A DNA stretch of 64,000 bases from Symsagittifera roscoffensis (lineage: Eukaryota; Xenacoelomorpha; Acoela; Convolutidae): NCBI RefSeq assembly GCF_963678635.1, contig NC_087067.1:42062696-42126695 (forward strand), given 5' to 3'. Below the pieces are notes generated by a model. The model was given only the letters and a program-made list of their open reading frames with translations, had not been told where the DNA came from and made no database searches. Below, piece by piece: positions 43,862-54,959 of the stretch. Position 1 is the first letter of the stretch, and every line of letters begins with the position of its first letter. A program made the position numbers and the translations under genes.

Positions 43862-44150
43862 TACAGACTTTTAGAAAGGAAGTAAGTTTTCAGCCATGTC
43901 TCAAAAAACACGGCTAAAAACTGCAACAGATGCAGCAAAAGAGGGCCAAATGTTTAATAAAACCTGTAAGTTTGAAATATCTGCCGATGGGGTTGATTTT
44001 CACTGCTTCAGTTGTGGAGTCACTTTCATTTGACAAAAATCTGTACGGCACTAAATGATGCAGCGCTCCTAGGCGTAAAAGAGCTGGGAAATAATGCACT
44101 TCTTCTGTGCAATGACTGTGTGGCGCGAAAACAGCGAGATCGGATCATAG
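43862..44150 (+). pseudogene. LINE ORF1 fragment, copy a
   Basis: This is the continuation of the LINE spacer broken by the LTR element (ACAGACTTTTAGAAAGGAAG, then ATGTCTCAAAAAACACGGC). It matches the first 250 bp of the ORF1 copies at 44252 and 46479, with a small deletion after FHCFSCGV that shifts the frame. It stops abruptly at CGGATCATAG, where the sequence jumps into another spacer copy (GATATCAAAAGAGTTTGTGG). It is a dead 5' stub. Confidence 0.8.
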
Positions 44151-44251
44151 GATATCAAAAGAGTTTGTGGCTTAAAATCTAGTGAGCGCTCTTGTCAGCG
44201 AGTTACGGGTTTTGGACTACAGACTTTTAGAAAGGAAGTAAGTGTTTAGCC

Positions 44252-45046
44252 ATGTCTCAAAAAACACGGCTAAAATCTGCAACAGATGCAACAAAAGAGG
44301 GCCAAAAATTTTGTAAAACCTGTAAGTTTGAAATATCTGCCGATGGGGTTGATTTTCACTGCTTCAGTTGTAGAGTCAATTTTCATTTGACAAAAAACTG
44401 TACGGCACTAAATGATGCAGCGCTCCTAGGCGTAAAAGAGCTGGGACATAATGCACTTCTTCTGTGCAATGATTGTGTGGCGCGAAAACAGCGAGATCGG
44501 ATCATAGAATCAGCTGCAAAAATTCAACAACCCAAAGATGATAAACAACTGAAATCTCTTCAAACAGAGGTAACAGAAATCAATAAAGCAATATCCGAGC
44601 TTAAAAAATCCTTCGTAAAGCAACCAATTCCGAAACAAACTCATATGGGAGCAGAACATCCAACACCAAAGAAAACCAAGGAAGCCGAAATCCCCGAAGG
44701 CATACGAGTAAGAGGTGTGCCTGAAAGCACTTCAAAACTTGCCCGTGAGCGAAAGGAGCATGATATGAAAGAGATATCCGATTTGATGACGTTTTTATCA
44801 ACCGAATGTGAGATCACTGAAACAAAACGTATCGGACCCTATCAAGAGGGAAGAGCAAGGACAATAGTTTTCACAGTTGCAAATAAATTCCACAGACGAC
44901 TGATTCTCCTGTCCATCAGCAAATTTAAGGAGTACAACAAAATAGTAATTTTAAGTAGAGAACTCAACGCTGAAGAAGCAAAACAAGAACGTCTGATACT
45001 TAGGAAACGCCGAGAAATCATTGAAGCTGGAATATTACGGAAATAA
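44252..45046 (+). CDS. LINE ORF1 with PHD-like zinc finger, copy b (264 aa)
   Basis: This is the RNA-binding first protein of a non-LTR retrotransposon. Residues about 21-75 form a C4HC3 PHD-type zinc finger (FCKTCKF, FHCFSCRVNFHLTKNC, LCNDC). A short coiled coil follows (LKSLQTEVTEINKAISELKK). Then comes an RRM-like part resembling L1/CR1 ORF1 proteins (IRVRGVPES, TKRIGPYQEGRARTIVFTV, RRLILLS, VILSRELNAEEAKQER). Length and order fit an ORF1p. The frame is open from ATG to stop. Downstream is an endonuclease fragment. Confidence 0.8.
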   Translation: MSQKTRLKSATDATKEGQKFCKTCKFEISADGVDFHCFSCRVNFHLTKNCTALNDAALLGVKELGHNALLLCNDCVARKQRDRIIESAAKIQQPKDDKQLKSLQTEVTEINKAISELKKSFVKQPIPKQTHMGAEHPTPKKTKEAEIPEGIRVRGVPESTSKLARERKEHDMKEISDLMTFLSTECEITETKRIGPYQEGRARTIVFTVANKFHRRLILLSISKFKEYNKIVILSRELNAEEAKQERLILRKRREIIEAGILRK

Positions 45047-45149
45047 CTCAGAATTCGCGACCTGAAATTGTATAAGAAAGACGGGAATGACTGTATAGAA
45101 GTCAAAAACGACGAGAAATTGTCATGACTTGCCGCAAACCTTCTTGAAA

Positions 45150-45705
45150 ACAGTACCCACCTACTTTTGTACAGTGTAAGGAATCTTTTAGACTTTGTTA
45201 ATTGCATGGAATTTTCAAATGTCATAACAAATTGCGATCACTTCAAAATTATCTGCTTGACAGAAACCTGGTTAGCACCAAAAATACCCGATAAGGCTCT
45301 CTTTCTCAATAACATCGTCATTCATTGAAATGATCGTAATACGGTTAATGACCAAACAGAGCATGGCGGTATGCTTATTTCAGTACACAATAGTATTCAA
45401 CATCGGCGATTAATTATTGACTCAAAATTTACTGATACAGTACTTGTTCATCTTGAGTTTAATGACTACAGATGTCTCTTATGCTGTATCTACAGTGCCC
45501 CTAAATACATTCCATACAGACATTCGCCCATTCTTCTACTGGAGCTTCTTGAATGCTTAGACGAACTGAGTAGGAATCATGTCACCAACCTTACAATGCT
45601 TGTAGGGGGACATCAATTTTGATAACACAAACTGGCATCATATGGAGTCCTCAAATTTGGACGAAGCACTGGTACTAGAGGAGTTGTTTGAACACAATTA
45701 CCAGC
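45150..45705 (+). pseudogene. LINE ORF2 endonuclease fragment, copy b
   Basis: The APE-type endonuclease N-terminus is visible in pieces: NCDHFKIICLTETWL, EHGGMLISVHNSI, YRCLLCCIYSAP and the start of a second part (DEALVLEELFEHNYQQ). The frame is interrupted by stops (one after NNIVIH near 45327) and a shift near 45620. At 45705 the LINE jumps, at AATCTTCACGC, into frame X. The RT part is missing here. The matching join in copy c reads CCAGCAATTGATCACAGG, so the break came through a short shared AAT. Confidence 0.75.
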
Positions 45706-46307
45706 AATCTTCACGCATATCAGAGGCGGAACCAACAGAAGAGTTTGTTATTTGGTGCGACGCAATAAACAACTCTCTCTCACCCCACTTCAACAACTTT
45801 GACTCACCTCTAACTCGACCAGAGTTGGCTGATTCTTTGAAGACTGTCTCATCTCGTATTCGATCAATCATATACTGCCAAAGAACTGAAACCTCAAACA
45901 TCAATCGAGATTTGAAAAACCATGGACTCCCTGTGGTAGACGTGGTAAAGGATATTGCTTCACGAAAAGGCGACATCAGTGAAGAGATAAAGCAGCTATA
46001 CAAACTATTGCATCAACCCTCAGCATTAGAATTAAAAACTTACTACGTTGTCCTGCGTTACGACGGATACGAACAAAAAATCTGCAAGAAGAAAACACGA
46101 CTTTCTGCACTTCGAAGTAGAAACTTCAAGCTCAAGAAACTTGCGGACCAAGAATTGTATCGAATTCCAGAAAACTTTCGTATTTATTTGAACCCGGGAC
46201 AAGCGCGAAAACTCCGAAAGAAATTGAAGCAATCGAAGCAAAAACCGACCAACTTACGACGAATCTTCAAAACTCAAAGACTCAAATCTGTAATAACAGT
46301 TTCTTGA
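45706..46307 (+). CDS. LINE-associated frame X, copy 2 (open)
   Basis: This is the open version of 24918-25513, encoding about 200 residues from the join to a stop at 46307. The true N-terminus is missing here because the copy begins in the middle of the frame (copy 1 shows the upstream part). The sequence is a predicted helical domain (EEFVIWCDAINNSLSPHFN, RPELADSLKTVSSRIRSIIY, VVDVVKDIASRKGDI) followed by a Lys/Arg-rich tail. No known domain came to mind. It has kept its frame better than the RT nearby, which is a reason to think it encodes a protein. A diverged relative is at 54480-54910. Confidence 0.55.
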
Positions 46308-46478
46308 ACAAACTCTATTGACCACTCTTGTAAGTGAGTTAAAGATTTTGTAATACTAATTTCAAAAGGATTTTTTTGCAGTAATATTATTTTGTGGCTT
46401 AAAATCTAGTGAGCGCTCTTGTCAGCGAGTTACGGGTCTTGGACTACAGACTTTTAGAAAGGAAGTAAGTGTTTAGCC
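46308..46478 (+). repeat. LINE spacer with two copies of the 36-bp word
   Basis: Same organisation as 25514-25724, with one unit fewer. Ends at GGACTACAGACTTTTAGAAA, 20-30 bp before the ORF1 start, and gives the intact form of the LTR-element target site. Confidence 0.7.
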
Positions 46479-47291
46479 ATGTCTCAAAAAACACGGCTAA
46501 AATCTGCAACATATGCAACAAAAGAGGGCCAAAAATTTTGTAAAACCTGTAAGTTTGAAATATCTGCCGATGGGGTTGATTTTCACTGCTTCAGTTGTAG
46601 AGTCAATTTTCATTTGACAAAATGCTGTACGGCACTAAATGATGCAGCGCTCCTAGGCGTAAAAGAGCTGGGAAAGAATGCACTTCTTCTGTGCAATGAC
46701 TGTGTGGCGCAAAAACAGCGAGATCGGATCATAGAATCAGCTGCAAAAATTCAACAACCCAAAGATGATAAACAACTGAAATCTCTTCAAACAGAAGTAA
46801 CAGAAATCAATAAAGCAATATCCGAGTTGAAAAAATCCTTCGTAAAGCAGCCAATTCCGAAACAAACTCATATAGGAGCAGAACATCCAACACCAAAGAA
46901 AACCGTGGAAGCCGAAATCCCCGAACGCATACGAGTAAGAGGCGTGCCTGAAAGCACTTCAAAACTTGCCCGTGAGCGGAATGAGCATGATATGAAAAAG
47001 ACATCCGATTTGATGACGTTTTTATCAATCGAATGTGAGACCGCTGAAACAAAACGTATCGGACCCTATCAAGAGAGAAGAGCAAGGACAATAGTTTTCA
47101 CAGTTGGAAATAAATTCCATAGACGACTGATTCTCCTGTCCATCAGAAAATTTAAGGAGTACGACAAAATAGTAATTGTAAGTAAAGAACTCAACGCTGA
47201 AGAAGCAAAACAAGAACGTCTGATACTTAAGAAACGCCGAGAAAGGATTGAAGCTGGAATATTACGGAAAGAACTCAAAAATCGTAAGTAA
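46479..47291 (+). CDS. LINE ORF1 with PHD-like zinc finger, copy c (270 aa)
   Basis: Over 90 percent like copy b by eye, with the same C4HC3 zinc finger, coiled coil and RRM-like part. It runs a few residues longer (ILRKELKNRK) because copy b has a stop there. Directly after its stop the sequence jumps to the end of the endonuclease region (TTCCATACAGGCATTCGCCC, as at 45507), so about 450 bp of ORF2 are deleted in this copy. Confidence 0.82.
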   Translation: MSQKTRLKSATYATKEGQKFCKTCKFEISADGVDFHCFSCRVNFHLTKCCTALNDAALLGVKELGKNALLLCNDCVAQKQRDRIIESAAKIQQPKDDKQLKSLQTEVTEINKAISELKKSFVKQPIPKQTHIGAEHPTPKKTVEAEIPERIRVRGVPESTSKLARERNEHDMKKTSDLMTFLSIECETAETKRIGPYQERRARTIVFTVGNKFHRRLILLSIRKFKEYDKIVIVSKELNAEEAKQERLILKKRRERIEAGILRKELKNRK

Positions 47292-49700
47292 AAAATTCCA
47301 TACAGGCATTCGCCCATTCTTCTACTGGAGCTTCTTGAATGCTTAGACGAACTGAGTAGGAATCACGTCACCAACCTTACAATGCTTGTAGGGAGACATC
47401 AATTTTGATAACACAAACTGGCATCATATGGAGTCCACAAATTTGGACGACGCACTGGTACTAGAGGAGTTGTGTGAACACAATTACCAGCAATTGATCA
47501 CAGGTGCTAAAAAGCAACTTGATGTCATTCTAGTCAACATCACAGAACCAATACTAAATGTAAGTGTAGATAATTACGTTAAGAAACTATTTAAATCCGA
47601 TCATCAGCCATTCCAGCTCAAACTAAAACTAAATGAGTGGTTCAAAATGACAAAAACCTTGCCTGAAAAAAAAGATTTTAGCATATTTTCGTTCGAAAAA
47701 GCGCATTGGAATGAAGTCGGATTATACATTGTGCAAAAATCTTTCTCGCCTTACTGCTTCAGCATTGTCGACGTTGTAGTTGACTTATGGTATGATTGGC
47801 TACATAAGATATTGGAAAAACATATACCCAAAAAGACAAAACACCGAATGAGTTTACCTCCTTGAGTCAGCAATGAAACATCAAATGCAATAAAAAGGAG
47901 GAATACAATGAGAAAATGGATGAATAAAAAACCGTCCCCGAATAACTACCTAAAGCTGGCAACACTTGAATCAAGAGTAAGTGAACTTTTAAACGAATAT
48001 CAAAAAGAATTTGAACACTTAGTTTTCGAAAATGGAACATTTTCACAAATACAAGAGTATTTTAAGAGCATTCAAAAATCATCTCAACTTCCCTCAGAGG
48101 AGTACTTAAATGATCAGATCGCTGTCACCGATAAAGAAAAAGCCCAACTCTTTAATGAGTTCTTTCAATCAGTCTTTACTAATTCGGATTATCAAAGAAC
48201 CTCCGATAACTCCAAACCTTCAAAAGTAGATAAAATCCACTTGAAAACTTGTGTATTGAGAAAGCAAAAGGTCCTGACGGTCTAGCAAATCTACCTCTCA
48301 AAAGCTTAGCTAAATACTTGGCTCCTTCACTGACACTCGTCTTCAACATAATTGGTAATAAACATGTCTACCCTTCCTTATGGAAATTGAGTATCCTTAT
48401 ACCAATATTTAAAGACGGAGACAAACAAGACATTTCAAATTATCGTCTCATTGCGCTCTTGGCGTGGCTCTCAAAAGTTCTTGAAACATTAATTTTCGAA
48501 AAACTATACGTAGCCTTGGACTTAATATCTGCAAAGAACAACATGGGTTCACCAAATGTAAATCCACAATAACTCAAATGATCTTATATCTCAGTGAAAT
48601 ATTTGACCACTTCGAATCTCCAACACTGACTGCTCTATACCTCGACTTCGAGAAGGCATTCGACAAGGTCAGTCATGAAAAAAATAATAGAAAAATTGCA
48701 AAATAATGGCATCACTGCAGGAGCTTTGGAGCTGCTTGAAAAATACCTGAAAGGTCGAAAACACCAAGCAAAAGTTGAAAACTCGATCTCTTCAGAACTC
48801 GAAGTCAAAAGTGGAGCTCCACAAGGCTCAGTTCTGGGTCCTTTGTTCTTCATAATCTTGATAAATGATCTCCCAGAGTGTATCATGTCAAGTTGTTTCG
48901 GATACGCGGATGGTTATAAAGTTATTGCTACCAACACGATCACTCTACAAATTGACGCGACCCGAATATGGAAATGGTGTAGCCAGAATTTGATAACATT
49001 AAACATCAGCAAACGTAAAACCCTAAACTTAAAGGAAACAGAAAGTATTTCTATGAAGGGAAAGACACTTGAACAAACACAGAAGGAAAAAGATCTTGGA
49101 ATAATTGTATCGAACGACTTGACATGGACTGCAAATGCCGAAAGAAGATGTGAGAAAGCAATCGAAGTTTTTTTCACTATAAAACGAAACATCGCTAATG
49201 GTACAAGTTGGATTGCAAAAAAGAATCTTTACCGGAGCTACATTGTCCCAATCATTTCATACGGTGCAATTCTTTGGAAACAAATAAATAGGAATTCAGA
49301 ATGATAGAAAACCTCCAGGAAAAAGCTTTGAAGTGGATCCTTGGTACCAATAGATTAGACTATCAATATAGACTGAAACGACTTTCGATTCTACCACTAC
49401 CCTTGTATCACGAAATGCACGTTCTTTTGACATTTGTCGACATAGTGAAAGGCAGGTATAATATTGAGTAGGAATCTTTTGTTCAAGTACAATACAAATC
49501 AGAACAAAACACGAGAGCACAGGAATTGAAGTTCTATAAAACACGAATTCTGTTGAAGAAGAAACAAGAAAGTGACTTTTGGACAAGATGTACATTCTTA
49601 GCAAACACAGTTGCACAAAAGATAGGGATTAATCTTGACGAATTGGAAAATCCAAAAAATAAAATCGCGGAAGTTTACAAAAACTAATAAATAAATATAA
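47292..49700 (+). pseudogene. LINE ORF2 with reverse transcriptase, copy c (broken)
   Basis: From about 47428 the frame carries the endonuclease-RT linker, and RT blocks follow: KAKGPDGLANLPLKSLA, LIPIFKDGDKQDISNYR, LTALYLDFEKAFDKV, GAPQGSVLGPLFFIILINDL, a palm block reading YADG where active enzymes have YADD, and LITLNISKRKT. The RT end shows NLYRSYIVPIISYGAILW. The set fits Jockey/CR1-like LINEs. It is dead: frame shifts near 48275, 48560 and 48665, stops near 47865 and 49470, part of the endonuclease deleted, and the catalytic motif altered. The 3' end lies around 49690-49860 (TTATTATTATTTTTATG-like tail). Confidence 0.85.
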
Positions 49701-49859
49701 TCTCGAAAATATATGCTCCTGGAGAATGACATGTAATTGTCAGAACTGCAGAAATCAACACAAACTCAAATGAACTTTGGAAAACTGGAACTCGGGAATA
49801 TCTCCCCTGGTTGCTACCCTAAATTCTGTTTTATTATTATTTTTATGATTGTATTTTGT

Positions 49860-50560
49860 AAAAATCATCCCCCACACGGCATATAAAGTACAAAGTGATA
49901 AATTTCTCTTAAAATAACACATCAATTATGGCAAATGGGCTTCTTTTACTCAATTTGGAACGATTTCCAAGACGGATTCAATCTCCGCTTACGCGTTAAT
50001 AGCGCAAAAAATATCGCGCTCTAATTGTTCAAAATTGGCCAAAATGGAAATTTTAAACCCCCATAACTTCACCAAAAAATGATGAAATAGATCACAGGTG
50101 AAATAATTTTTCAAATTTAAGCCCAGGACAACAATACTTTTTGAATGATATAAAAAAAAAACCGTCAAAATTGGCTAAATAAAAAATCGAAATTTGTCTG
50201 AAGAAAAAAAAACCCACCCCGAGCACAAATATTCCGTTACTTTCGCATCGAAAGTCGGAACAATAAATAAAAGTGATTAAAAACTCTAATATGAAATCTA
50301 CAGCTCCAGGTTCAAGAGTGAAAGGCATATAGTCAAAGACTACCTTGAGTGTAGTAAATGGAATTGTTCATCAGTTAGTTGAAGAGTGTTGAGTTAAAGT
50401 CGAGGTCAGTAGTCGAAATATGTTTTGGCTTACGTGTTCCGCGGAGGCGGAGAATCGCACTTCTCATTAGTGAAAACGATATTCTTGTTCTTACCGAGTT
50501 AGTTGCATCCGATTGACTGCAACTTCTTTTTAGGGAGATGAGATAAGACAACTGCGATAT
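49860..50560. other. spacer between two LINEs
   Basis: AT-rich, no gene. Its right part should be the 3' region of the minus-strand LINE that ends near 50585. Nothing else recognised. Confidence 0.4.
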
Positions 50561-50584
50561 CATTTTACTCGTTAACGGAGAAGC

Positions 50585-52571
50585 ACCTCAAAGACAGCTA
50601 AAAACCAGAGGTGCGAACAAACCTTGCTCTATATCGATGACACGTGAGCGGAACATGTTGATCTTCCCTTGCTCATGTTTCTTGTAAACGGTTATCGGAT
50701 TTACAGCAGTATTGGAGAGAGCGAGCGCGTTGAAAACCCTCACGTCGAAAAATGCTCTCTGTACATACCTCCATAATCCCATTACAGAAACGTCGAGACG
50801 GGCTCCTTCGCTGGTGTTTCCTCTGATGTCATCACCTTGAAGAACCGGAAGTAACGCAGGTTCGGAGTTAACATCAACACAAACTTGCTGGGCCAACCCC
50901 ACTATTATGTCCGGTAAATCATTGTGACGTTTGCTCACAAAACCGCCAATGGAACCCTGAAGTGCGTGACTGTAAGTGTAGTCGGCTGAACAGACACACT
51001 TCGTAGGGAGGTTGTCGAGACGAATGGCGTATCTCATCCGAATCGCGTCACTGAAATCACAGCGACTGAGAGTCAGGCCTTTCTCCTTGTCGGGCCTACT
51101 AGTGAGCCAATGATTGGCTCCTTTTTCATTGGTGTACTTCATCATGGCACACAGCTCGGTACCTGAGTTATTCAGAGCAGCAAGTTTGGTTTTTTCATGT
51201 GTTTCATTATTCTGCCTCCTGATGTCAGCTTTGCTTATTTGGCTTCCTCGTAGGATAAGCTGACTTCTTGTTTCATGATTTGCTCGGTGAGAACTTTGTT
51301 GAGAGTAACTGAGTTATGATATGTGAGAGCAACATCATTATTCGGCTTCTCAATAGCCATACCACCCATTCTGACAGGGAGTGAGGTAGATCCCAAATAT
51401 CAGTATTTATAGGTCCTGTGAACAGGCTTGTGACAAATTTTTTGTTAACAACACTTTCGAGAGAGTAAAAAATGGCGTCTCCTGCGTTCAAAACACACTG
51501 TAGACAACCCCACTATCTTTGAAGGCTGACAACATAGCCAGAGTAGGCCGCATGAGGTTCACTTTTTGCAATAGTAGAGATCTTATCTACCATATCGGAG
51601 AACTTCTCGCACTTACTCTGAAAATTTTGGCGTTTCTCAAGATTATCGCCAATGAACGCTCCCAGATATTTCCGACCAGTGCAGATGCGGACCCCGGTGT
51701 CACTAAAGAGGGCGCTGGCTGCTTCTTGTAGATCTTCTTTCACAACCAGATACGTCTTGTCCGCATTCGAATAATAACAATATTTTGAACCGTTGACAAT
51801 AAGACTATCCCACCATTCGTGGAGCCAGGACAGCTCGCCAGCACCAGCACCATCGTCAGCGTAAAAGAAGCGCTTGGCAACCACAGGCATGTTGACCAGC
51901 GGTAGAGTTCCTAGCCCGTACATGCACATTGCAGCGCTATCTCCTTGAGTGGTGCCTTCTTTGGAAGAGATAACTATATTGCCAGTGAAGATCATAGAGG
52001 GCGTTCTGTAAGTGTTGCTAAAGAAAGGAGAGAGTTTCGGGCATAGCACCTGGATATTTCTCAACGCAACTTTCCGGTTCATGCGATTAAACGCCTTCTC
52101 AGCATCAGTTTAGAGGCAACCTTCTGTCTCCTTGTCCTCATAAAGTTGCTGCATAGCATGAACAGTCGCTTCTATCCCACCGGCATGATCCGCACATGTT
52201 TGCAAGGGACCCATGACTTCTCTAGCCTCATCGCGCATCAATTTCATGATCACAGAGCTGATGATGCGCCTGAAAATGTCTACTATTCCCACCGGTCTGA
52301 TTCCCGGACTCTTATCGAGAGCAACAGCACGGGAAGCAAGAAAGGACGCGATAGGAGCAGGGTTGACAAATTCAGTGAATAACCGCCTCCCAATTGTCGC
52401 AAGACCATCGCACAGTTCGCGCGATTTGGGGAAGTTGTTGGAGCAGATCATACGTCGTGCATTCAAAGCATTGACACCTGAAGGACCAGCACTTCGACGA
52501 GCATGAAGGGCAGCAATTTTGATGTTCTCAGCAGTTATGTCATTAACTTTACCGATCCTTACCAAACACAA
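50585..52571 (-). pseudogene. LINE with RT and restriction-like endonuclease tail, 5'-truncated
   Basis: In reading order: RT finger blocks SAGPSGVNALNARRM, ALDKSPGIRPVGIVDIFRRI, palm block TDAEKAFNRMN, SKEGTTQGDSAAMCMYGLG, and catalytic FFYADDGAGAGEL (about 51860). Towards the end comes a Cys/His cluster (CVCSADYTYSHAL), then RHNDL, then GARLDVS and FFDVRVFN. That last part resembles the zinc finger and PD-(D/E)XK nuclease at the end of R2/NeSL-type LINEs; I infer the class from these motifs. There are in-frame stops at about 52112 and 51516 and frame changes around 51270-51145, so it is dead. The N-terminus is missing beyond 52571. I cannot name the clade. Confidence 0.7.
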
Positions 52572-52960
52572 TCAAAACATTTTGTCAACTCAAGCCTTTC
52601 TATATATACCAATGACATACTCAAAGCTTTTGCATCTCTATCTGTATCAAAAAGCCGTGGACTGGATAATTTACCACCAGTAGTTTTATAAAACTTGATT
52701 GGATTTTAGAGGCTTTTCTTAGAAGATTTTTCAAATTGACCCGCTTGATAACTTTTCCTCTTTGGAAACAAGCATGTTATAGTCCCATATGCAAAGGAGA
52801 AGAAAACCTAGCAAAGAAGAAGAAAACACGGTTTATATAAAGGAGGAATTTGTTTTTCAATATGATCGAATCACGACTGGAAAGGTATTAATGTGAAAAA
52901 TATTTGAATTCCCAATGAAGATTTTTTAAAACCGTTTTATTGACTTTTGAGATGTTTTAA
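52572..52960 (+). pseudogene. plus-strand LINE RT scrap
   Basis: On the plus strand a short LINE-like phrase is readable (FASLSVSKSRGLDNLPPVVL), equivalent to the KAKGPDGL...L block of an RT start, followed by fragments with stops. It is a different, older LINE remnant abutting the 5' end of the minus-strand one. Nothing else of the element is certain. Confidence 0.45.
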
Positions 52961-54470
52961 CGTCTGGAAATCTTTTTATAAGATTTTTGAAAGAATCTAG
53001 TTTTTTTAGAGAAGGCTAATGAGAAAGGAAACTTGGGATATTTATGATAACCTGGACTCACGTGAACATGTAAATTGTGGATGGCATTTAAAATAAATTG
53101 ATACAGGGACAATTATTAAATTTAGTAGTTGGCTTCAGCCCACTATACAAAAAAAATACATTTAAGAAACTGCAACTCATCGAACTATTAGAAGCACTTG
53201 AACTTGCAATAAGTTTTATGAGGCCATGAAAATGAATAGTAAGCAATGAGTTGACAACCAATACCCAGAATTTTTGACTGTTAAGATTGCCTCGAGGACT
53301 TTTGATGGAATCAACAAAAGAAAGGTCAACAAGAGTCCTGACAAGGACCTACATCAAAGATGTATTGATATAAGAAACACGTCATCTATGGTGGTGGTCC
53401 AATACCAGGGCAATGAAACACTAATATTTGCAAATAAGAAACGGAACATAATCAAGGCCCCAATTGTTCTCACCGCCAGAAAGCAGAAAATTTGCTACCA
53501 TCCTTAACGTCTTCTTTTTTGCGTGAAATATAATCGAAAGTGGAAATGAGGGCATGAGCGCGGGAAACCAAGTTGACTATAGATTGGATTATAAACCAAT
53601 TTGATAACAACGTTAAACTACTGACATTAGAAGCACGTAACAAGTTGAAAGAGAGACCGAGAATAATCGCGCAATATTTTAAGGAGCAGGGAATTGACAT
53701 TTAACTTATAAATCTTAAACCTAATTATCGGCTAAAACAAAAATAACTGATGAAGTGTGAAAAAAAAGAAGTAGGAAAACGAAACAAATCAAAAAAAATA
53801 AAATTAAATTCAATGAAAAAGAAGAATAAAATTAAAAGAAGGTCCAAAAATTGAGTTAGCTTAATTAATCTTAATGTAATTTTGGCGCAAATTTTTAACA
53901 TCAAAATTTTAATAGGTCGATTTTCACTAGTTTGTATAGCCAATTGTTTTAAGATAATTTTTTTATCAGCGACTTTTTTGTAAAGTTTCAAATCCTTTAA
54001 AGCTTATGATGCACGAATTTGCCGAAGCCTTATTAATTTTTATTTTTATTCCCTTCTAGAATTTTACTCTACTGACGTTGAACATAGTTTCGAAAATTTG
54101 CAACTTCAAATTTTATTTTTCAATGTGATATGTCAATCATTGCCATCCGATTGTTTATGGTATTTGGAGAAAAACAAAAAAATTGAAAAACGACCGCATA
54201 CAAAATTACTTCCACTGAAGTGGTCGGAACAAAAAATCTATAGTAAAAAATTTTACAATTAAAAAAAATTGAAATGCGAAAAAAAAACAAATGAGAAAAT
54301 ATAATTTGAATGAAAGGAATATTAGAATTCAATGTGATATATGTTTTAGATTCTTTAATTCTCTATTTGATTGGTTATTTCATATTTGTTATGGCCAGTT
54401 TGCTCAAGATGAAGTGACTGTGCTAGCTGGCAGATTGCTCCCTCGCACCTCAAAGGGCTTCAAATTTTAA
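52961..54470. other. AT-rich stretch with LINE scraps, no gene
   Basis: Mostly unreadable. At 53575-53703 a plus-strand frame ends LKERPRIIAQYFKEQGIDI, which resembles the C-terminal KERPR...A..F...GI of LINE ORF1 proteins, suggesting another remnant. 53700-54350 is rich in A runs with nothing recognised. Confidence 0.4.
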
Positions 54471-54479
54471 CGATGGGAA

Positions 54480-54910
54480 ACAATTTAAACAGTTTACGCT
54501 GTACTAGGGAAGTCTCGGAAACCAAAGCGCGAGAAACTTAAGGACACTGTTAGAACATCAAACACTGACCGGAAAAGATATCATCCTCCGGCACGAGGAT
54601 TGAACAACAGTATATCTTGTCAAAAAAACAATTCCTGTCCCTTTGCTAAACATGATGAACATCAGCTGTCGAATCGAGAAAGGGTTAATTATATCTTTTA
54701 TTGCAGACAAAGAGGGTCACCACACATATTCCAGGATGTGAGAAAGACATGTTCTTAATGTTGCTGCTACAAAAAATTTAATCTTTGGGAGCAAGAGACA
54801 GAACTCGGATGTTTTAGACCAATATCTCCAGCTTCATCAACCCAGTGACCTGGATTTTAAGTCATTCCACGTTGTACTGACCCACAGAGATCAATTGCCA
54901 GCTTTTTTTT
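54480..54910 (+). pseudogene. diverged, broken relative of LINE frame X
   Basis: In two plus-strand frames, NYIFYCRQRGSPHIFQDVRK matches RSIIYCQRTETSNIYRDLKN of frame X, and LDQYLQLHQPSDLDFKSFHV matches IKQLYKLLHQPSALELKTYY. A third stretch before them is Lys/Arg-rich like the N-terminus of copy 1. It has at least two frame changes or stops. It lies immediately left of the solo-looking inverted LTR at 54960, as copy 1 lies immediately left of the young LTR element. Confidence 0.55.
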
Positions 54911-54959
54911 TTAATACGGTTGTGGACAAACAAGACACTGCAAGCTCGCCGCAGAGGAA

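Noticed and set aside
53274-53507. Plus-strand frame of 77 codons as a gene
   Set aside because: No similarity and no start or splice context. It lies among LINE scraps.
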